Origin: Taibaiella helva
GTDB taxonomy: Bacteria > Bacteroidota > Bacteroidia > Chitinophagales > Chitinophagaceae
Direction: 5' to 3'
NCBI RefSeq assembly: GCF_003545695.1
Contig: NZ_QUZZ01000003.1
Span: forward strand, 124,001 to 188,000
Length of the DNA stretch: 64,000 bases
Of the stretch, positions 53,407-61,702 are shown one piece after another. The position numbers and the translations under genes were made by a program. Within the stretch, counting starts at the first letter, position 1; each line of letters opens with the position of its first letter. The notes beneath the pieces are model-generated. The model did not search any database. It was given only the letters and a program-made list of their open reading frames with translations, and was not told where the DNA came from.

Positions 53407-54546
53407 ATGATCTATTTCGATTATAATGCAACAACACCCTGCGATCCTGCTGTAGTAGAAGCAATGCTTCCCTACTTCAGCGGGAAGTTTGGCAATGCTG
53501 CCAGCAAAACACATGCCTATGGCTGGATTGCCGATGAAGGCGTAGAACAGGCGAGAAAACAATTGGCATTGCTGTTGCAAGCCGAACCGCAGGAGATCGT
53601 GTTTACATCGGGCGCTACCGAAGGCTGTAACCTGGCGCTGAAAGGCACTTATGAAATGTATGGGACGAAAGGCCGTCATATCATTGCGGTCGCTACGGAG
53701 CATAAAGCGGTGCTGGATACTTGCAGGCAGCTGCAGCGCCGTGGCGCCGAGGTCACTTACCTCGCTGTGGATAACCAGGGACTGGTAGATATGGAGGCTC
53801 TGGCTGCTGCGATAAGACCGGATACGTTCCTGATTGCGGTAATGTACGCCAATAATGAAACCGGTGTGCTGCAGCCCATAGCGGAGATCGGTCGCCTGGC
53901 CAAACAGCATGGCGTGCTCTTCTTTACCGATGCAACACAAGCCGCAGGTAAGTTACCGCTGGACGTGAACCGGGACCAGGTAGATATCCTGGCGCTGAGC
54001 GCGCATAAATTTTATGGCCCCAAGGGTGTGGGTGCACTGTATGTACGGCGACGCGATCCGAGGGTGCGCCTGCTGGCGCAGATGGATGGCGGAGGGCATG
54101 AACGCGGATTCCGGAGCGGTACTCTGAATGTGCCGGGTATCGTAGGGCTGGGCAAAGCGGCAGCGCTGGCTATGGAAAGCATGGACACCGAAGAGAAGCG
54201 GCTACGCGGGATGCGGGATCATTTGGAACGATCTTTGCTCCGGCTGGAGGGGGCCATGGTGAATGGTAATCCCGAACGGCGTATGGGGCATGTGACGAAT
54301 CTGTCGTTTGCCGGGATAAAAGCGGAGCGGCTGATCGCTGCGCTTAACAGCCGGATCGCTTTCTCTGTGGGGTCGGCCTGTACTTCGGCCAGCAGGGAGC
54401 CTTCGCATGTGCTGGAGGCCATGGCCTTAGGCGAGGAGCGGATTAAAGGCTCAATACGGCTCAGCCTGGGAAAATTCACCACAGAAGCCGAAACGGACCA
54501 GGCTATTGCCTGGATTGCCGAGGCTGTAAAACGGGAAAAAGCATAA
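53407..54546 (+). CDS. Cysteine desulfurase, IscS/NifS type
   Basis: PLP enzyme that takes sulfur from cysteine for Fe-S cluster or thionucleotide synthesis. 379 residues: PLP lysine Lys201 (SAHKFYGPKG), His99 in ATEHKAVL, persulfide Cys325 in SVGSACTSASREPSHVL, and N-terminal YFDYNATTP. The long active-site Cys loop is that of the group I (IscS/NifS) enzymes. It is followed by an A-type carrier with its own promoter. A TAATTTTG -7-like site lies at 53323-53330. Confidence 0.95.
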   Translation: MIYFDYNATTPCDPAVVEAMLPYFSGKFGNAASKTHAYGWIADEGVEQARKQLALLLQAEPQEIVFTSGATEGCNLALKGTYEMYGTKGRHIIAVATEHKAVLDTCRQLQRRGAEVTYLAVDNQGLVDMEALAAAIRPDTFLIAVMYANNETGVLQPIAEIGRLAKQHGVLFFTDATQAAGKLPLDVNRDQVDILALSAHKFYGPKGVGALYVRRRDPRVRLLAQMDGGGHERGFRSGTLNVPGIVGLGKAAALAMESMDTEEKRLRGMRDHLERSLLRLEGAMVNGNPERRMGHVTNLSFAGIKAERLIAALNSRIAFSVGSACTSASREPSHVLEAMALGEERIKGSIRLSLGKFTTEAETDQAIAWIAEAVKREKA

Positions 54547-54559
54547 GCATATATTTGTT

Positions 54560-54589
54560 TTGTGGATTTTTAAATAAAATTTAACTTTG
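54560..54589 (+). promoter_or_regulatory. Promoter of Fe-S carrier gene
   Basis: -33 TTG (54560-54562), 19-bp spacer and -7 TAACTTTG (54582-54589), a consensus arrangement for the phylum, 62 bp before ATG 54652. Confidence 0.7.
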
Positions 54590-54651
54590 CCTCAAACGAA
54601 TAGTTTAGGCTTGTGCAATAAAGAAAAAGCATAAGAATAAATTATACCTTT

Positions 54652-54978
54652 ATGATATACATTACTGATAAAGCGAAGGAACGTGTGTTGCAAATACACG
54701 AGGAAGAGCATCTTGGGGCGGATTATTTCCTGCGTATCAGTGTAGTAGGTGGCGGCTGCTCCGGTCTTTCCTATAAGCTGGACTTTGACAACGAGCCTCA
54801 GAAGGGTGACCAGATTTTTGAAGATAAAGGCATAAAATTGGTCACGGATATCAAAAGTTTTTTGTATCTTTGTGATACTACGTTAGAATTCACAGCGGGC
54901 CTGAATGGTAAAGGCTTTCATTTTATCAATCCAAATGCCAGCCGTACGTGCGCATGCGGAGAAAGTTTTGCGGTGTAG
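54652..54978 (+). CDS. A-type iron-sulfur cluster carrier (IscA/ErpA/SufA family)
   Basis: Small carrier of 108 residues that receives and passes Fe-S clusters. The three ligand cysteines are present: Cys36 (GGGCSGLSY), Cys100 and Cys102 (RTCACGESF). Follows the cysteine desulfurase in the same direction but has its own promoter, so the two can be separately expressed. A perfect hairpin terminator follows. Confidence 0.95.
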   Translation: MIYITDKAKERVLQIHEEEHLGADYFLRISVVGGGCSGLSYKLDFDNEPQKGDQIFEDKGIKLVTDIKSFLYLCDTTLEFTAGLNGKGFHFINPNASRTCACGESFAV

Positions 54979-55028
54979 GTGTTATAATGAACGTTGGCCA
55001 TAGCGGAACTAAGCCTAAACTGCAATCG

Positions 55029-55054
55029 GGCGGGAGATTTTCTCCCGCCTTTTT
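55029..55054 (+). terminator. Rho-independent terminator
   Basis: Arms GGCGGGAGA and TCTCCCGCC over a TTT loop, followed by TTTTTAT, about 50 bp after the Fe-S carrier gene. Confidence 0.9.
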
Positions 55055-55387
55055 ATATGATCAAATCATAAAAGGCTTACTGGTGTGCGTGTTCCCCCGA
55101 TTGAGGTGACACCATAGAAAGGTCCTGCTTGTTCACTCTGATGTCCTTTACAGAGCCGGCTTCCTGTATTGCCCGGTATATATTCTTTACCCGTATATGC
55201 GGCCGAAGGTTGATTGCTGCACGCTTTTGACCAGGACTTTTAAAGCGGTTTTTATCATCTGCGGAGCAGGTTAATAACGTGTTTTCTTCCCGGGAAAAGT
55301 TGAGGTAACAACCAACCGGAAGCCAGGAAGTGAGCAGCGTCTGGTAGAAACGTTTTAAATTTCTGTATAAAAAAACGGTAAAACTTT

Positions 55388-55395
55388 TACCTTTG
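55388..55395 (+). promoter_or_regulatory. Bacteroidota -7 element before the oxidase operon
   Basis: TACCTTTG matches TAnnTTTG and lies 45 bp before ATG 55440. It is the likely start point for the ctaB to DUF420 transcript. A -33 TTG is not clear. Confidence 0.55.
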
Positions 55396-55439
55396 CACAC
55401 CGATTCATCTTTCCACCTTATCCTTTTTAATTCATTTTC

Positions 55440-56339
55440 ATGCTTCGGGAAGAGCCGTTAAAAGTAAAAGAATACTCCTTTGCCGTCGCCAAGATCCGCG
55501 ATTATGCGCAGCTGATGAAGCCCAACCTGAGCTTCATGGTAGTATTCTCAAGTGTGGTAGGCTACCTGATGGTCCCCGGAGTAGAGCTGATCTGGAAGAA
55601 TGTATTGCTGCTGTTCCTGGGGGGTATGCTGGTGACCAATGGCGCCAATATCATCAACCAGATACTGGAACGCTACAGCGACCGCCTGATGAAGCGCACC
55701 ATGCTGCGACCCCTGCCCGATGAACGCATGGGTACTACCGAAGCATGGATACTTTGCATCCTGTCGGCCGCCGCCGGCGTCGGTTTGCTGGCTTATTGCT
55801 TCAACCTGGCCTCGGCCCTGCTCAGCCTGCTTTCCCTGCTGCTGTACGGCTTTGCCTATACGCCGATGAAGAAGATCCATCCCATTGCTACTTTCGTCGG
55901 TGCGATCCCCGGGGCGCTGCCGCCGCTGATCGGCTGGGTGGCCGCCACGGGTTCCCTTGGGATCGGCGGCTGGTCTCTTTTCCTTATCCAGTTCTTCTGG
56001 CAGTTTCCGCATTTTTGGGCCATCGCCTGGGTCGGCTACGAAGATTACCTCAAAGCCGGTATCCGCATGCTGCCTTCCCGAGAAGGAAAAACCTCCTTCA
56101 CCGGTCTGCAGTGTATTTTCTACAGCCTTACCCTTATTCCCCTGGCTATGCTGCCCCATCAGCTGGGCCTCAGCGGCAGCGCCGGCATGTGGGTTGCCAT
56201 CGCCTGCGGTCTGCTGTACACCTTTGCCTCCTTTATTTTTTATCTCCGGAACGACCGTACTTCGGCTAAAAGGCTGATGTACGCCTCCTTTATTTATTTA
56301 CCTACCGTATTGCTGGCGCTGCTTATCGACAAGCTGTAG
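55440..56339 (+). CDS. ctaB: Protoheme IX farnesyltransferase (heme O synthase)
   Basis: Membrane prenyltransferase (UbiA superfamily) that adds farnesyl to heme B, making heme O for the terminal oxidase. 299 residues with about eight to nine hydrophobic segments. The first Asp-rich region appears as NIINQILERYSDRLMKRTMLRPLP, with the family's MKRT..RPLP end; the second loop is GYEDYLKAGIRMLP. The usual N..D.D spacing is altered slightly (NQILERYSD), a Bacteroidota trait. Heads an operon with oxidase subunits, 27 bp before the next gene. Confidence 0.94.
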   Translation: MLREEPLKVKEYSFAVAKIRDYAQLMKPNLSFMVVFSSVVGYLMVPGVELIWKNVLLLFLGGMLVTNGANIINQILERYSDRLMKRTMLRPLPDERMGTTEAWILCILSAAAGVGLLAYCFNLASALLSLLSLLLYGFAYTPMKKIHPIATFVGAIPGALPPLIGWVAATGSLGIGGWSLFLIQFFWQFPHFWAIAWVGYEDYLKAGIRMLPSREGKTSFTGLQCIFYSLTLIPLAMLPHQLGLSGSAGMWVAIACGLLYTFASFIFYLRNDRTSAKRLMYASFIYLPTVLLALLIDKL

Positions 56340-56366
56340 ACAGGATATCCAAGAGCACATTTGCAT

Positions 56367-56933
56367 ATGATGACGGTTGAAAAGAGTACACAAAGAAGAA
56401 AGATACACCCGAAGAAGTTTGCCATGTGGATTGCTATCGGCAGCATCATCATGATGTTCGGTGGTTTGACCAGTGGTTATATTGTGCGCCGCTCACAGGG
56501 TAACTGGGAAGCTTTCAAGCTGCCGGTCGAGTTCTATATTTCTACCGCCGTGATCCTTATCAGCAGTCTTACGCTGCATATGGCCCTGCGGACCTTTCGC
56601 CAGCGTCGCATGCCGCTGCACCGCAGCCTGGTCACACTCACCTTCTTATTGGGCATTGCCTTTACCGTATTGCAATATTTCGGATTCAAGGATCTGTATT
56701 ATCAGATGAAATGGAACAATAATGTTTCTTTTCAATACCTGATCGTTATCGTGCTGGTACATGCGCTGCATATACTCGGCGGTGTAGTGGCGCTGCTGAT
56801 CCTCTGGCTGCGCACCTACAGCCGTAAGGTGAAGACGTACAGCAGCACAGGACTGGAGATCGCCAGCACCTACTGGCATTTTGTAGACGTGCTCTGGATC
56901 TACCTGTTCATCTTTTTTATCCTGAACCGTTAA
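56367..56933 (+). CDS. Cytochrome c oxidase subunit III, short paralogue
   Basis: Heme-copper oxidase subunit III family, 188 residues from ATG 56367 (TTG 56361 is less likely). Five hydrophobic segments are visible (~22-42, ~57-75, ~87-107, ~122-146, ~168-187). FAMWIAIGSIIMMFGGLTSGYIV opens the first, and ASTYWHFVDVLWIYLF is the conserved last helix. A second, longer subunit III gene follows 133 bp on. The short form may be a separate subunit of the same oxidase or belong to another; copies in tandem are common in this phylum. Confidence 0.9.
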   Translation: MMTVEKSTQRRKIHPKKFAMWIAIGSIIMMFGGLTSGYIVRRSQGNWEAFKLPVEFYISTAVILISSLTLHMALRTFRQRRMPLHRSLVTLTFLLGIAFTVLQYFGFKDLYYQMKWNNNVSFQYLIVIVLVHALHILGGVVALLILWLRTYSRKVKTYSSTGLEIASTYWHFVDVLWIYLFIFFILNR

Positions 56934-57066
56934 TTGCCTGTATCCCGGTAGCAGCGCGGCCGGAACATAGCTGTTTTGAAAAAATATTCTGCCGTTGCTT
57001 TTAATAATAAACAACATACACTAACTTGCAGCGTCTTTTGAGCTATTAAAAAATTTTTACCGTTTT

Positions 57067-57810
57067 ATGACACAAGCGACTACAACTACAGCGGAGATCA
57101 AAAAGTGGGATGGCGGTCATTCCCCTTTCAACCTGAGTTATGGTAAAATAATGATGTGGTTCTTCCTGCTGTCGGATGCGCTTACTTTCGGTGCCCTGCT
57201 GATCAGCTACGGTACCAAGCGTTTCTTCAGCAATGTGTGGCCCGATTCCAACCATGTATTCAAGTCATTTCCCGGTCTTGGCGACAAGAACCTCCCGCTG
57301 ATGTTTGTGAGCTTGATGACCTTTATCCTGATCCTGAGCTCGGTGACCATGGTGCTGGCTGTGCACGCCGGTCACTATAAAGATAAGAAGGCCGTTATCA
57401 AATGGCTGCTGTTCACCATTATCGGTGGTATTGCGTTCTTAAGCTGCCAGTGCTGGGAATGGGTGCATCTCCATGGCGAAGGCGCCTGGTGGGGTAGTTT
57501 TGTAGATCCGGCCACTACACCCAAAGCCAGCCTGGAACATTTCTACAACCCGAAGGTATTTGCAGGCATGAGCATCCAGGACGGTGTAAATGCAACCACA
57601 AGCTTCTTCAATTTCTTCTTTACCATTACCGGTTTCCACGGTATGCACGTACTCTCCGGTGTGCTGCTGAATGTGATGATTCTGGTGAATACTGTTAACG
57701 GTACCTACGAGCGCCGCGGTCACTACGAAATGATCGAGAAGGTTGGTCTTTACTGGCACTTTGTAGACCTGGTATGGGTATTCGTGTTTACCTGCTTCTA
57801 CCTGCTGTAA
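57067..57810 (+). CDS. Cytochrome c oxidase subunit III, long paralogue
   Basis: Subunit III family, 247 residues. Helices near 28-48, 78-102, 114-130, 173-190, 197-215 and 228-247. GFHGMHVLSGVLLNVMIL and GLYWHFVDLVWVFVFTCFYL are the signature last two helices. Relative to the short copy it carries an extra ~45-residue loop around QCWEWVHLHGEGAWWGS. Follows the short paralogue and precedes subunit IV (61 bp). Confidence 0.93.
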   Translation: MTQATTTTAEIKKWDGGHSPFNLSYGKIMMWFFLLSDALTFGALLISYGTKRFFSNVWPDSNHVFKSFPGLGDKNLPLMFVSLMTFILILSSVTMVLAVHAGHYKDKKAVIKWLLFTIIGGIAFLSCQCWEWVHLHGEGAWWGSFVDPATTPKASLEHFYNPKVFAGMSIQDGVNATTSFFNFFFTITGFHGMHVLSGVLLNVMILVNTVNGTYERRGHYEMIEKVGLYWHFVDLVWVFVFTCFYLL

Positions 57811-57871
57811 CCGTTAAGGTACCGCAAGCGAGCCCTCATCCTTTCAAAATAATATTTAAAGCATCTATATC

Positions 57872-58318
57872 ATGTCTGCACATCATCATAGCGACAACGT
57901 ACAGGAACTTTACGAAGGCGATCAGTCCAAATTATATTCCGGAGTACTGAGCCATCATCACGATATCAATTCTACAGAAAGCAAAGGCCAGGTAAAGCGT
58001 ATCTGGAAGATTACCCTCTGGCTGACGATCATTACCATTGCTGAAGTTGCAGTGGGTCTTTGGGCGCACCATTCCGGTGCATTCCCCAAAGTATTCCTGG
58101 CCTTTTACTTCCTCGGGCTTACTGTAGTAAAAGCGGCTTTGATCGTTAGGGTATTCATGCACCTTGGAGATGAGAAAAAGAACTTTGTCATGGCGATCAT
58201 CATCCCATTGACACTGTTTGTCTGGTTCATTATTGCTTTCCTGGCAGACGGTGATTTCTGGCTGCGTATGAACAATACGCAGGCACATACCCGGACCGAA
58301 CAGGTGCAGAAATGGTAA
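57872..58318 (+). CDS. Cytochrome c oxidase subunit IV family protein
   Basis: Small subunit (148 aa) of the aa3/caa3-type oxidase. A His-rich soluble N-terminus (MSAHHHSDN, LSHHHDIN; ~1-42) leads to three hydrophobic helices (~48-68, ~72-95, ~104-125) with the typical VKAALIVRVFMHLGDEKK loop. The N-terminal histidines could bind metal but that is speculation. Follows subunit III. Confidence 0.92.
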   Translation: MSAHHHSDNVQELYEGDQSKLYSGVLSHHHDINSTESKGQVKRIWKITLWLTIITIAEVAVGLWAHHSGAFPKVFLAFYFLGLTVVKAALIVRVFMHLGDEKKNFVMAIIIPLTLFVWFIIAFLADGDFWLRMNNTQAHTRTEQVQKW

Positions 58319-58380
58319 TGACTGCCTGGTGAAGCCCTATCTGTGTTCATAACCTGTAGCCGAGCTTAAGAAACAGTAAC

Positions 58381-59067
58381 ATGCGTTTGACTAAAATCAT
58401 CAAGTACATTTTAGCAATATCAATAGCGGCAGCTGTGCCGCTATTGTTTTTTTTTGTGACGCCCAGCGCCAAGCTGAACATCCCTCCTTATTACCGTCCC
58501 GAGCAGATCATCAGCCGTATGGAGAAAGGAAAGACGGTAAGAGATACCCTCTTTCACCAGGTAAAAGACATTACGCTTACCAACCAGCTCGGGCAAAAGG
58601 TAAGTCTGAACAAAGACCTGAAAGGAAAAGTGCTGGTGATCGATTTCATTTTCACCACCTGTCCTTCTGTATGTCCCCGTCTGAGCGCCAATATGAAGGA
58701 ACTGCAGAAGGCCTATATCAAGAAGAATCCCGAAATGGTTCAGTTCATTTCGATCTCGGTTGATCCGGACAGGGATTCGGTAAAGGCCCTGAGAGCATAT
58801 GCCAACCGCTATGATGCCGATCATGACCGCTGGTGGTTCCTGACCGGGAATAAGGACAGCATCTTTGACTATGCCAAGAATGAGCTGGGGCTGCTGCTTG
58901 AAAATGCTGATGTGCCGGGCGATTTTGTCCACTCGCAAAAAATGATCCTGATCGATACAGCAAGGAATATAAGAGGCTATTTCGACGGGCTGGATAAGGC
59001 GCAGACCAAGAAGATCGCCGACGATATTTATATCCTGAATGTAGAAAAAAGGAAGCACCATCGCTGA
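58381..59067 (+). CDS. SCO family copper-insertion protein
   Basis: Thioredoxin-fold copper chaperone for the Cu(A) or Cu(B) site of the oxidase, 228 residues. One N-terminal membrane anchor (~8-28), then TTCPSVCPRL with Cys94 and Cys98 and the third ligand His184 in DFVHSQKM. These three ligands identify functional SCO proteins. The outer-face location fits assembly of the oxidase encoded upstream. Confidence 0.95.
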   Translation: MRLTKIIKYILAISIAAAVPLLFFFVTPSAKLNIPPYYRPEQIISRMEKGKTVRDTLFHQVKDITLTNQLGQKVSLNKDLKGKVLVIDFIFTTCPSVCPRLSANMKELQKAYIKKNPEMVQFISISVDPDRDSVKALRAYANRYDADHDRWWFLTGNKDSIFDYAKNELGLLLENADVPGDFVHSQKMILIDTARNIRGYFDGLDKAQTKKIADDIYILNVEKRKHHR

Positions 59068-59104
59068 TCATCAATCCGGATTTTCCACGAATCAATACAT
59101 ATCA

Positions 59105-59695
59105 ATGATACCCAATCCTGTACTGAAGAAGAATGATAAAAGAGCCAACTTGATTATCGCGATCGTCTCGCTGGTGATCTTCCTGGTGGTGGCCTCGCTT
59201 AGCCGTATACCGCCGCCCAGGTTTCCTTTCGACTTCAATGTGCATATTTTTGCCCTTATCAATTCCCTTATTAATTCGGCCGTGGCGATACTGCTGATTG
59301 CAGGGCTGGTGGCCGTAAAGCAGAAGCAATACGTGCTGCATAAGAACATCATGATGGTAGCCATCGTGCTGTCTGTCCTGTTTCTTGTTTTTTATATCGG
59401 GCATCACCTGTTTGCCGGCGACAGCAAATTCGGCGACATCAATCACGATAATGTCCTCACCGAAGCAGAGAAGGCTGCCGTCGGCGGCATTCGCTATTTC
59501 TACTATTTTATCCTCATTACCCACATCATCCTGGCCGCGGTGATCCTGCCGTTCATCCTGTTTACGGCCTATCGCGCACTCACCGGGGAATACAGCCGCC
59601 ACAAGAAGCTGGCCCGTTATACCTGGCCTTTGTGGTTCTACATTGCCATTACCGGTGTGCTGGTCTACTGGATGATCGCGCCTTATTATTCCTGA
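59105..59695 (+). CDS. DUF420 membrane protein (oxidase assembly-associated)
   Basis: Membrane protein of 196 residues with five hydrophobic segments (~14-33, ~46-70, ~78-100, ~130-152, ~170-192). NVHIFALINSLINSAVAILL and ILRHIIMMVA-like His-containing helices are typical of DUF420. Some family members (CtaM/YozB in Firmicutes) are linked to aa3 oxidase assembly; that matches its place at the end of this operon. It ends without a clear hairpin before a repeat-rich spacer. Confidence 0.88.
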   Translation: MIPNPVLKKNDKRANLIIAIVSLVIFLVVASLSRIPPPRFPFDFNVHIFALINSLINSAVAILLIAGLVAVKQKQYVLHKNIMMVAIVLSVLFLVFYIGHHLFAGDSKFGDINHDNVLTEAEKAAVGGIRYFYYFILITHIILAAVILPFILFTAYRALTGEYSRHKKLARYTWPLWFYIAITGVLVYWMIAPYYS

Positions 59696-59721
59696 TCTTA
59701 TTGTTTTAATCCTTTGTTTGG

Positions 59722-59749
59722 GTAGAGACGTTGCATGTAACGTCTCTAC
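59722..59749. repeat. Dispersed intergenic inverted repeat (GTAGAGACGTT type)
   Basis: Arms GTAGAGACGTT and AACGTCTCTAC over GCATGT form a perfect 11-bp inverted repeat. Degraded copies of the half-site (GCAATGTCTCCAC near 59781 and TTGCAATGCAACGTCTGTA near 59814) follow. Such repeats recur in many genomes; I recall this one as widespread but cannot search. The 59696-59907 gap holds nothing else. Confidence 0.8.
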
Positions 59750-59907
59750 AACATACATGCCTATTATACTGACCTGGTATGCAATGTCTCCACATGTCCA
59801 GGCTCTATTATGGTTGCAATGCAACGTCTGTATTCTGCCAGATATTAATGTGCAGAACCATTGCCCGCAGCGGTTCTACGCATTAACACATATTATACCA
59901 ACCCGCA

Positions 59908-60603
59908 CTACCGGTACTGGTAAAAGATCCCTTTATCCAGCAGTGTCCACAGGCAGGCCTTTTGGTCGCAGGCCTTCAGCGCATTATTGGCCCAGGTATT
60001 GCAGGTATGGAACAGGTCGTAGGCGCCGGCGGCCTCGTAGAAAGCATCGTCGGTACCATAGCCGTCGTTATGAGTAACGATATTGATCGCATGGCCCAGG
60101 CTGTCGTAATCGAAGCTGGCCTTAATGAACCGTACCAGTTTCCGGTATTCAGCTTTGCTGATACGGATCTCGTGGCATTGCGCTCCTGTATGCATCTGAT
60201 GGTAAAAGGTAACATGCATGGCCGATGAGCTGAGGTGAAATGCCGCTTTAAAAGCTACGCTGAACTTGAGATCGGACCATTGCGGGGTCTGCAGGAAAAA
60301 GCCTTTGTCGCCCCAGCCGAAAGAAGCATAAGTAAAGGTAGTGTCCTTTGATTCGGTATCTTCAAACCGGGCCAGCGGCCGCCAGTCCATAATTTCGTTG
60401 TGTACCGGCGTTACAATATCGGTATGGACACCATTGGTACGGATATAGATGGAAAGCTCATCCGGGCCTTTTGTGCGGGCATCGGCATTGACGGCGATGC
60501 GGGAGCAGAGCCAGGCGCCGCCGGCATACAGCAGGAGGAACAGCACCAGGCCGGCCACCAGGTAGCCCAGCCGCCGGGCTGTTTTGATCAGGAATTTTTT
60601 CAT
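59908..60603 (-). CDS. TIGR02117 (DUF2459) family protein
   Basis: Uncharacterised membrane-anchored protein, 231 residues from ATG 60603 (MKKFLIKTARRLGY...). One N-terminal TM (~13-33), followed by a periplasmic domain with IYIRTNGVHTDIVTPV, YASFGWGDKGFF, SAMHVTFYHQ and FHTCNTWANNAL, the family signature; conserved His and Cys residues suggest a papain-like fold, as an inference. Single gene, convergent with the oxidase operon. Confidence 0.9.
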   Translation of the reverse strand: MKKFLIKTARRLGYLVAGLVLFLLLYAGGAWLCSRIAVNADARTKGPDELSIYIRTNGVHTDIVTPVHNEIMDWRPLARFEDTESKDTTFTYASFGWGDKGFFLQTPQWSDLKFSVAFKAAFHLSSSAMHVTFYHQMHTGAQCHEIRISKAEYRKLVRFIKASFDYDSLGHAINIVTHNDGYGTDDAFYEAAGAYDLFHTCNTWANNALKACDQKACLWTLLDKGIFYQYR

Positions 60604-60698
60604 AGGGTAAAGGGTATGGCTTTCATGCACCAAAGGCCATAAACCTGTGCTGCCGCATCAAATTTATGGCCTTTACCGGAAATGATCGTGCTCCCCAA

Positions 60699-61499
60699 TT
60701 AGTAGGAATTCCACCAGCCCCGCTCATTCCAGGCCCAGGAGAAGGGCATTAGGATCAGCGAGAAGGTAACCTGCTGCTTACCGATAAGGGTACTTTTCGT
60801 ATTGTAACCGCCCCAGCCGGCAATGGTGTTTTTGCCATCGTAGAAGGGGATATAGCCATAAGCATATTGCGCGCGAAGCTTAAAGCAGATGCCGGCAAAG
60901 AAGCTCAGCTCGGCTTTGGCAAAAGGCGCCGCGCCGAAACCAAAGCCAGCATTGTCAAAATCTGCTGTCATAGCGGCGGTAGGCAGCACGCCTATACCCA
61001 GCGTGGTGCCCCAGCGTACATTCTTGTTCAGGAAAGCATCGTTGCCGAATTTAAAGTCGGCGCTGAGAGGCAGGCCCATCTGCATCGATACTCCCGAGAA
61101 ATAAATACTGTGGCTGAAATCGTAGATCTTTTTCCCGTTTTCATCGGTGATGAGGCCGTTGAAGGAAGGCGTATTGTAGTCCCAGGTATACATATTGTAA
61201 GTATAACCGAGGCCCAGCGCCAGCATGCACCGGTCGCTCAGACGCTTCAGGGGAATAGCGGTACCGATCATGCCACCAAATCCGTTCTTGGAAGTGACAT
61301 TCTGTGAAAAAGAGGTGTCCAGGCCATTATTGCTGGTCTCGGTCCTCTTGTAGGTCGCTGTAGCAATAGAATAAGAATAGCCCAGCTCATAACGCTGCAG
61401 CACACCGGGAAGGCCAAACCATTGTGCCCGGATTTCCGGAAGAGATGTAAAAATCAGCAGGGCCGGGAATAAAAAAGAGCGTAGAAGAAAATGTTTCAT
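60699..61499 (-). CDS. Predicted outer-membrane beta-barrel protein (266 aa)
   Basis: Not placed in a named family. Signal peptide ends EIRAQ (~26). The mature part is made of amphipathic strands with Tyr/Trp ends (YELGYSYSIATATYKR, MLALGLGYTYNMYTW, WGTTLGIGVLPTAAM, FFAGICFKLRAQYAYGY, QVTFSLILMPFSWAW), pointing to a barrel of about 10-12 strands in the outer membrane. Internal Asn/Gly turns are frequent. Last residues ERGWWNSY lack the normal C-terminal Phe. Single gene, with palindromes ~120 bp upstream. Confidence 0.75.
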   Translation of the reverse strand: MKHFLLRSFLFPALLIFTSLPEIRAQWFGLPGVLQRYELGYSYSIATATYKRTETSNNGLDTSFSQNVTSKNGFGGMIGTAIPLKRLSDRCMLALGLGYTYNMYTWDYNTPSFNGLITDENGKKIYDFSHSIYFSGVSMQMGLPLSADFKFGNDAFLNKNVRWGTTLGIGVLPTAAMTADFDNAGFGFGAAPFAKAELSFFAGICFKLRAQYAYGYIPFYDGKNTIAGWGGYNTKSTLIGKQQVTFSLILMPFSWAWNERGWWNSY

Positions 61500-61620
61500 G
61501 TGACCAAAGAATATATTATGGCCGCAAAATAAAAGAAAAAGTTAAATACAAGCTTTTATTTTTTTATTAATTCAAAAAAAAGAGTTTTCTATTTGAAAAT
61601 AACAGGAATTACGTATGCTT

Positions 61621-61653
61621 GTTTATGTGCATAAACTTTTGTTTTTTAACAAA
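61621..61653. repeat. Two adjacent short palindromes in AT-rich gap
   Basis: GTTTATG-TG-CATAAAC at 61621-61636 and TTTGTT-TTTT-AACAAA at 61638-61653 lie between the OM protein and the hemoglobin gene. Either could be a regulator site for the OM gene or a weak terminator for the hemoglobin. Only symmetry supports it. Confidence 0.4.
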
Positions 61654-61702
61654 TTATATTTCCAATTCGCTACTTCCAGGGACAAATCTTCCGAACAGGA
61701 CA

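Larger units (their letters stand above)
54979..55439 (+). other. Intergenic region: terminator, no firm gene, ctaB promoter
   Basis: 461 bp between the Fe-S carrier and ctaB. It contains the carrier terminator (55029-55054) and the ctaB -7 element (55388-55395). A 107-codon minus-strand frame (55077-55400) has only a GTG start that overlaps the ctaB promoter, and no motif. I do not call it a gene. Confidence 0.5.

Noticed and set aside
49928-54978. A defence island around the SNF2 helicase
   Set aside because: The neighbours are methylmalonyl-CoA epimerase and Fe-S biogenesis, both housekeeping; no nuclease, methylase or toxin is adjacent.
55077-55400. 107-codon minus-strand frame between the Fe-S carrier and ctaB
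   Set aside because: Only a GTG start, which overlaps the ctaB promoter; no motif or upstream promoter on that strand.
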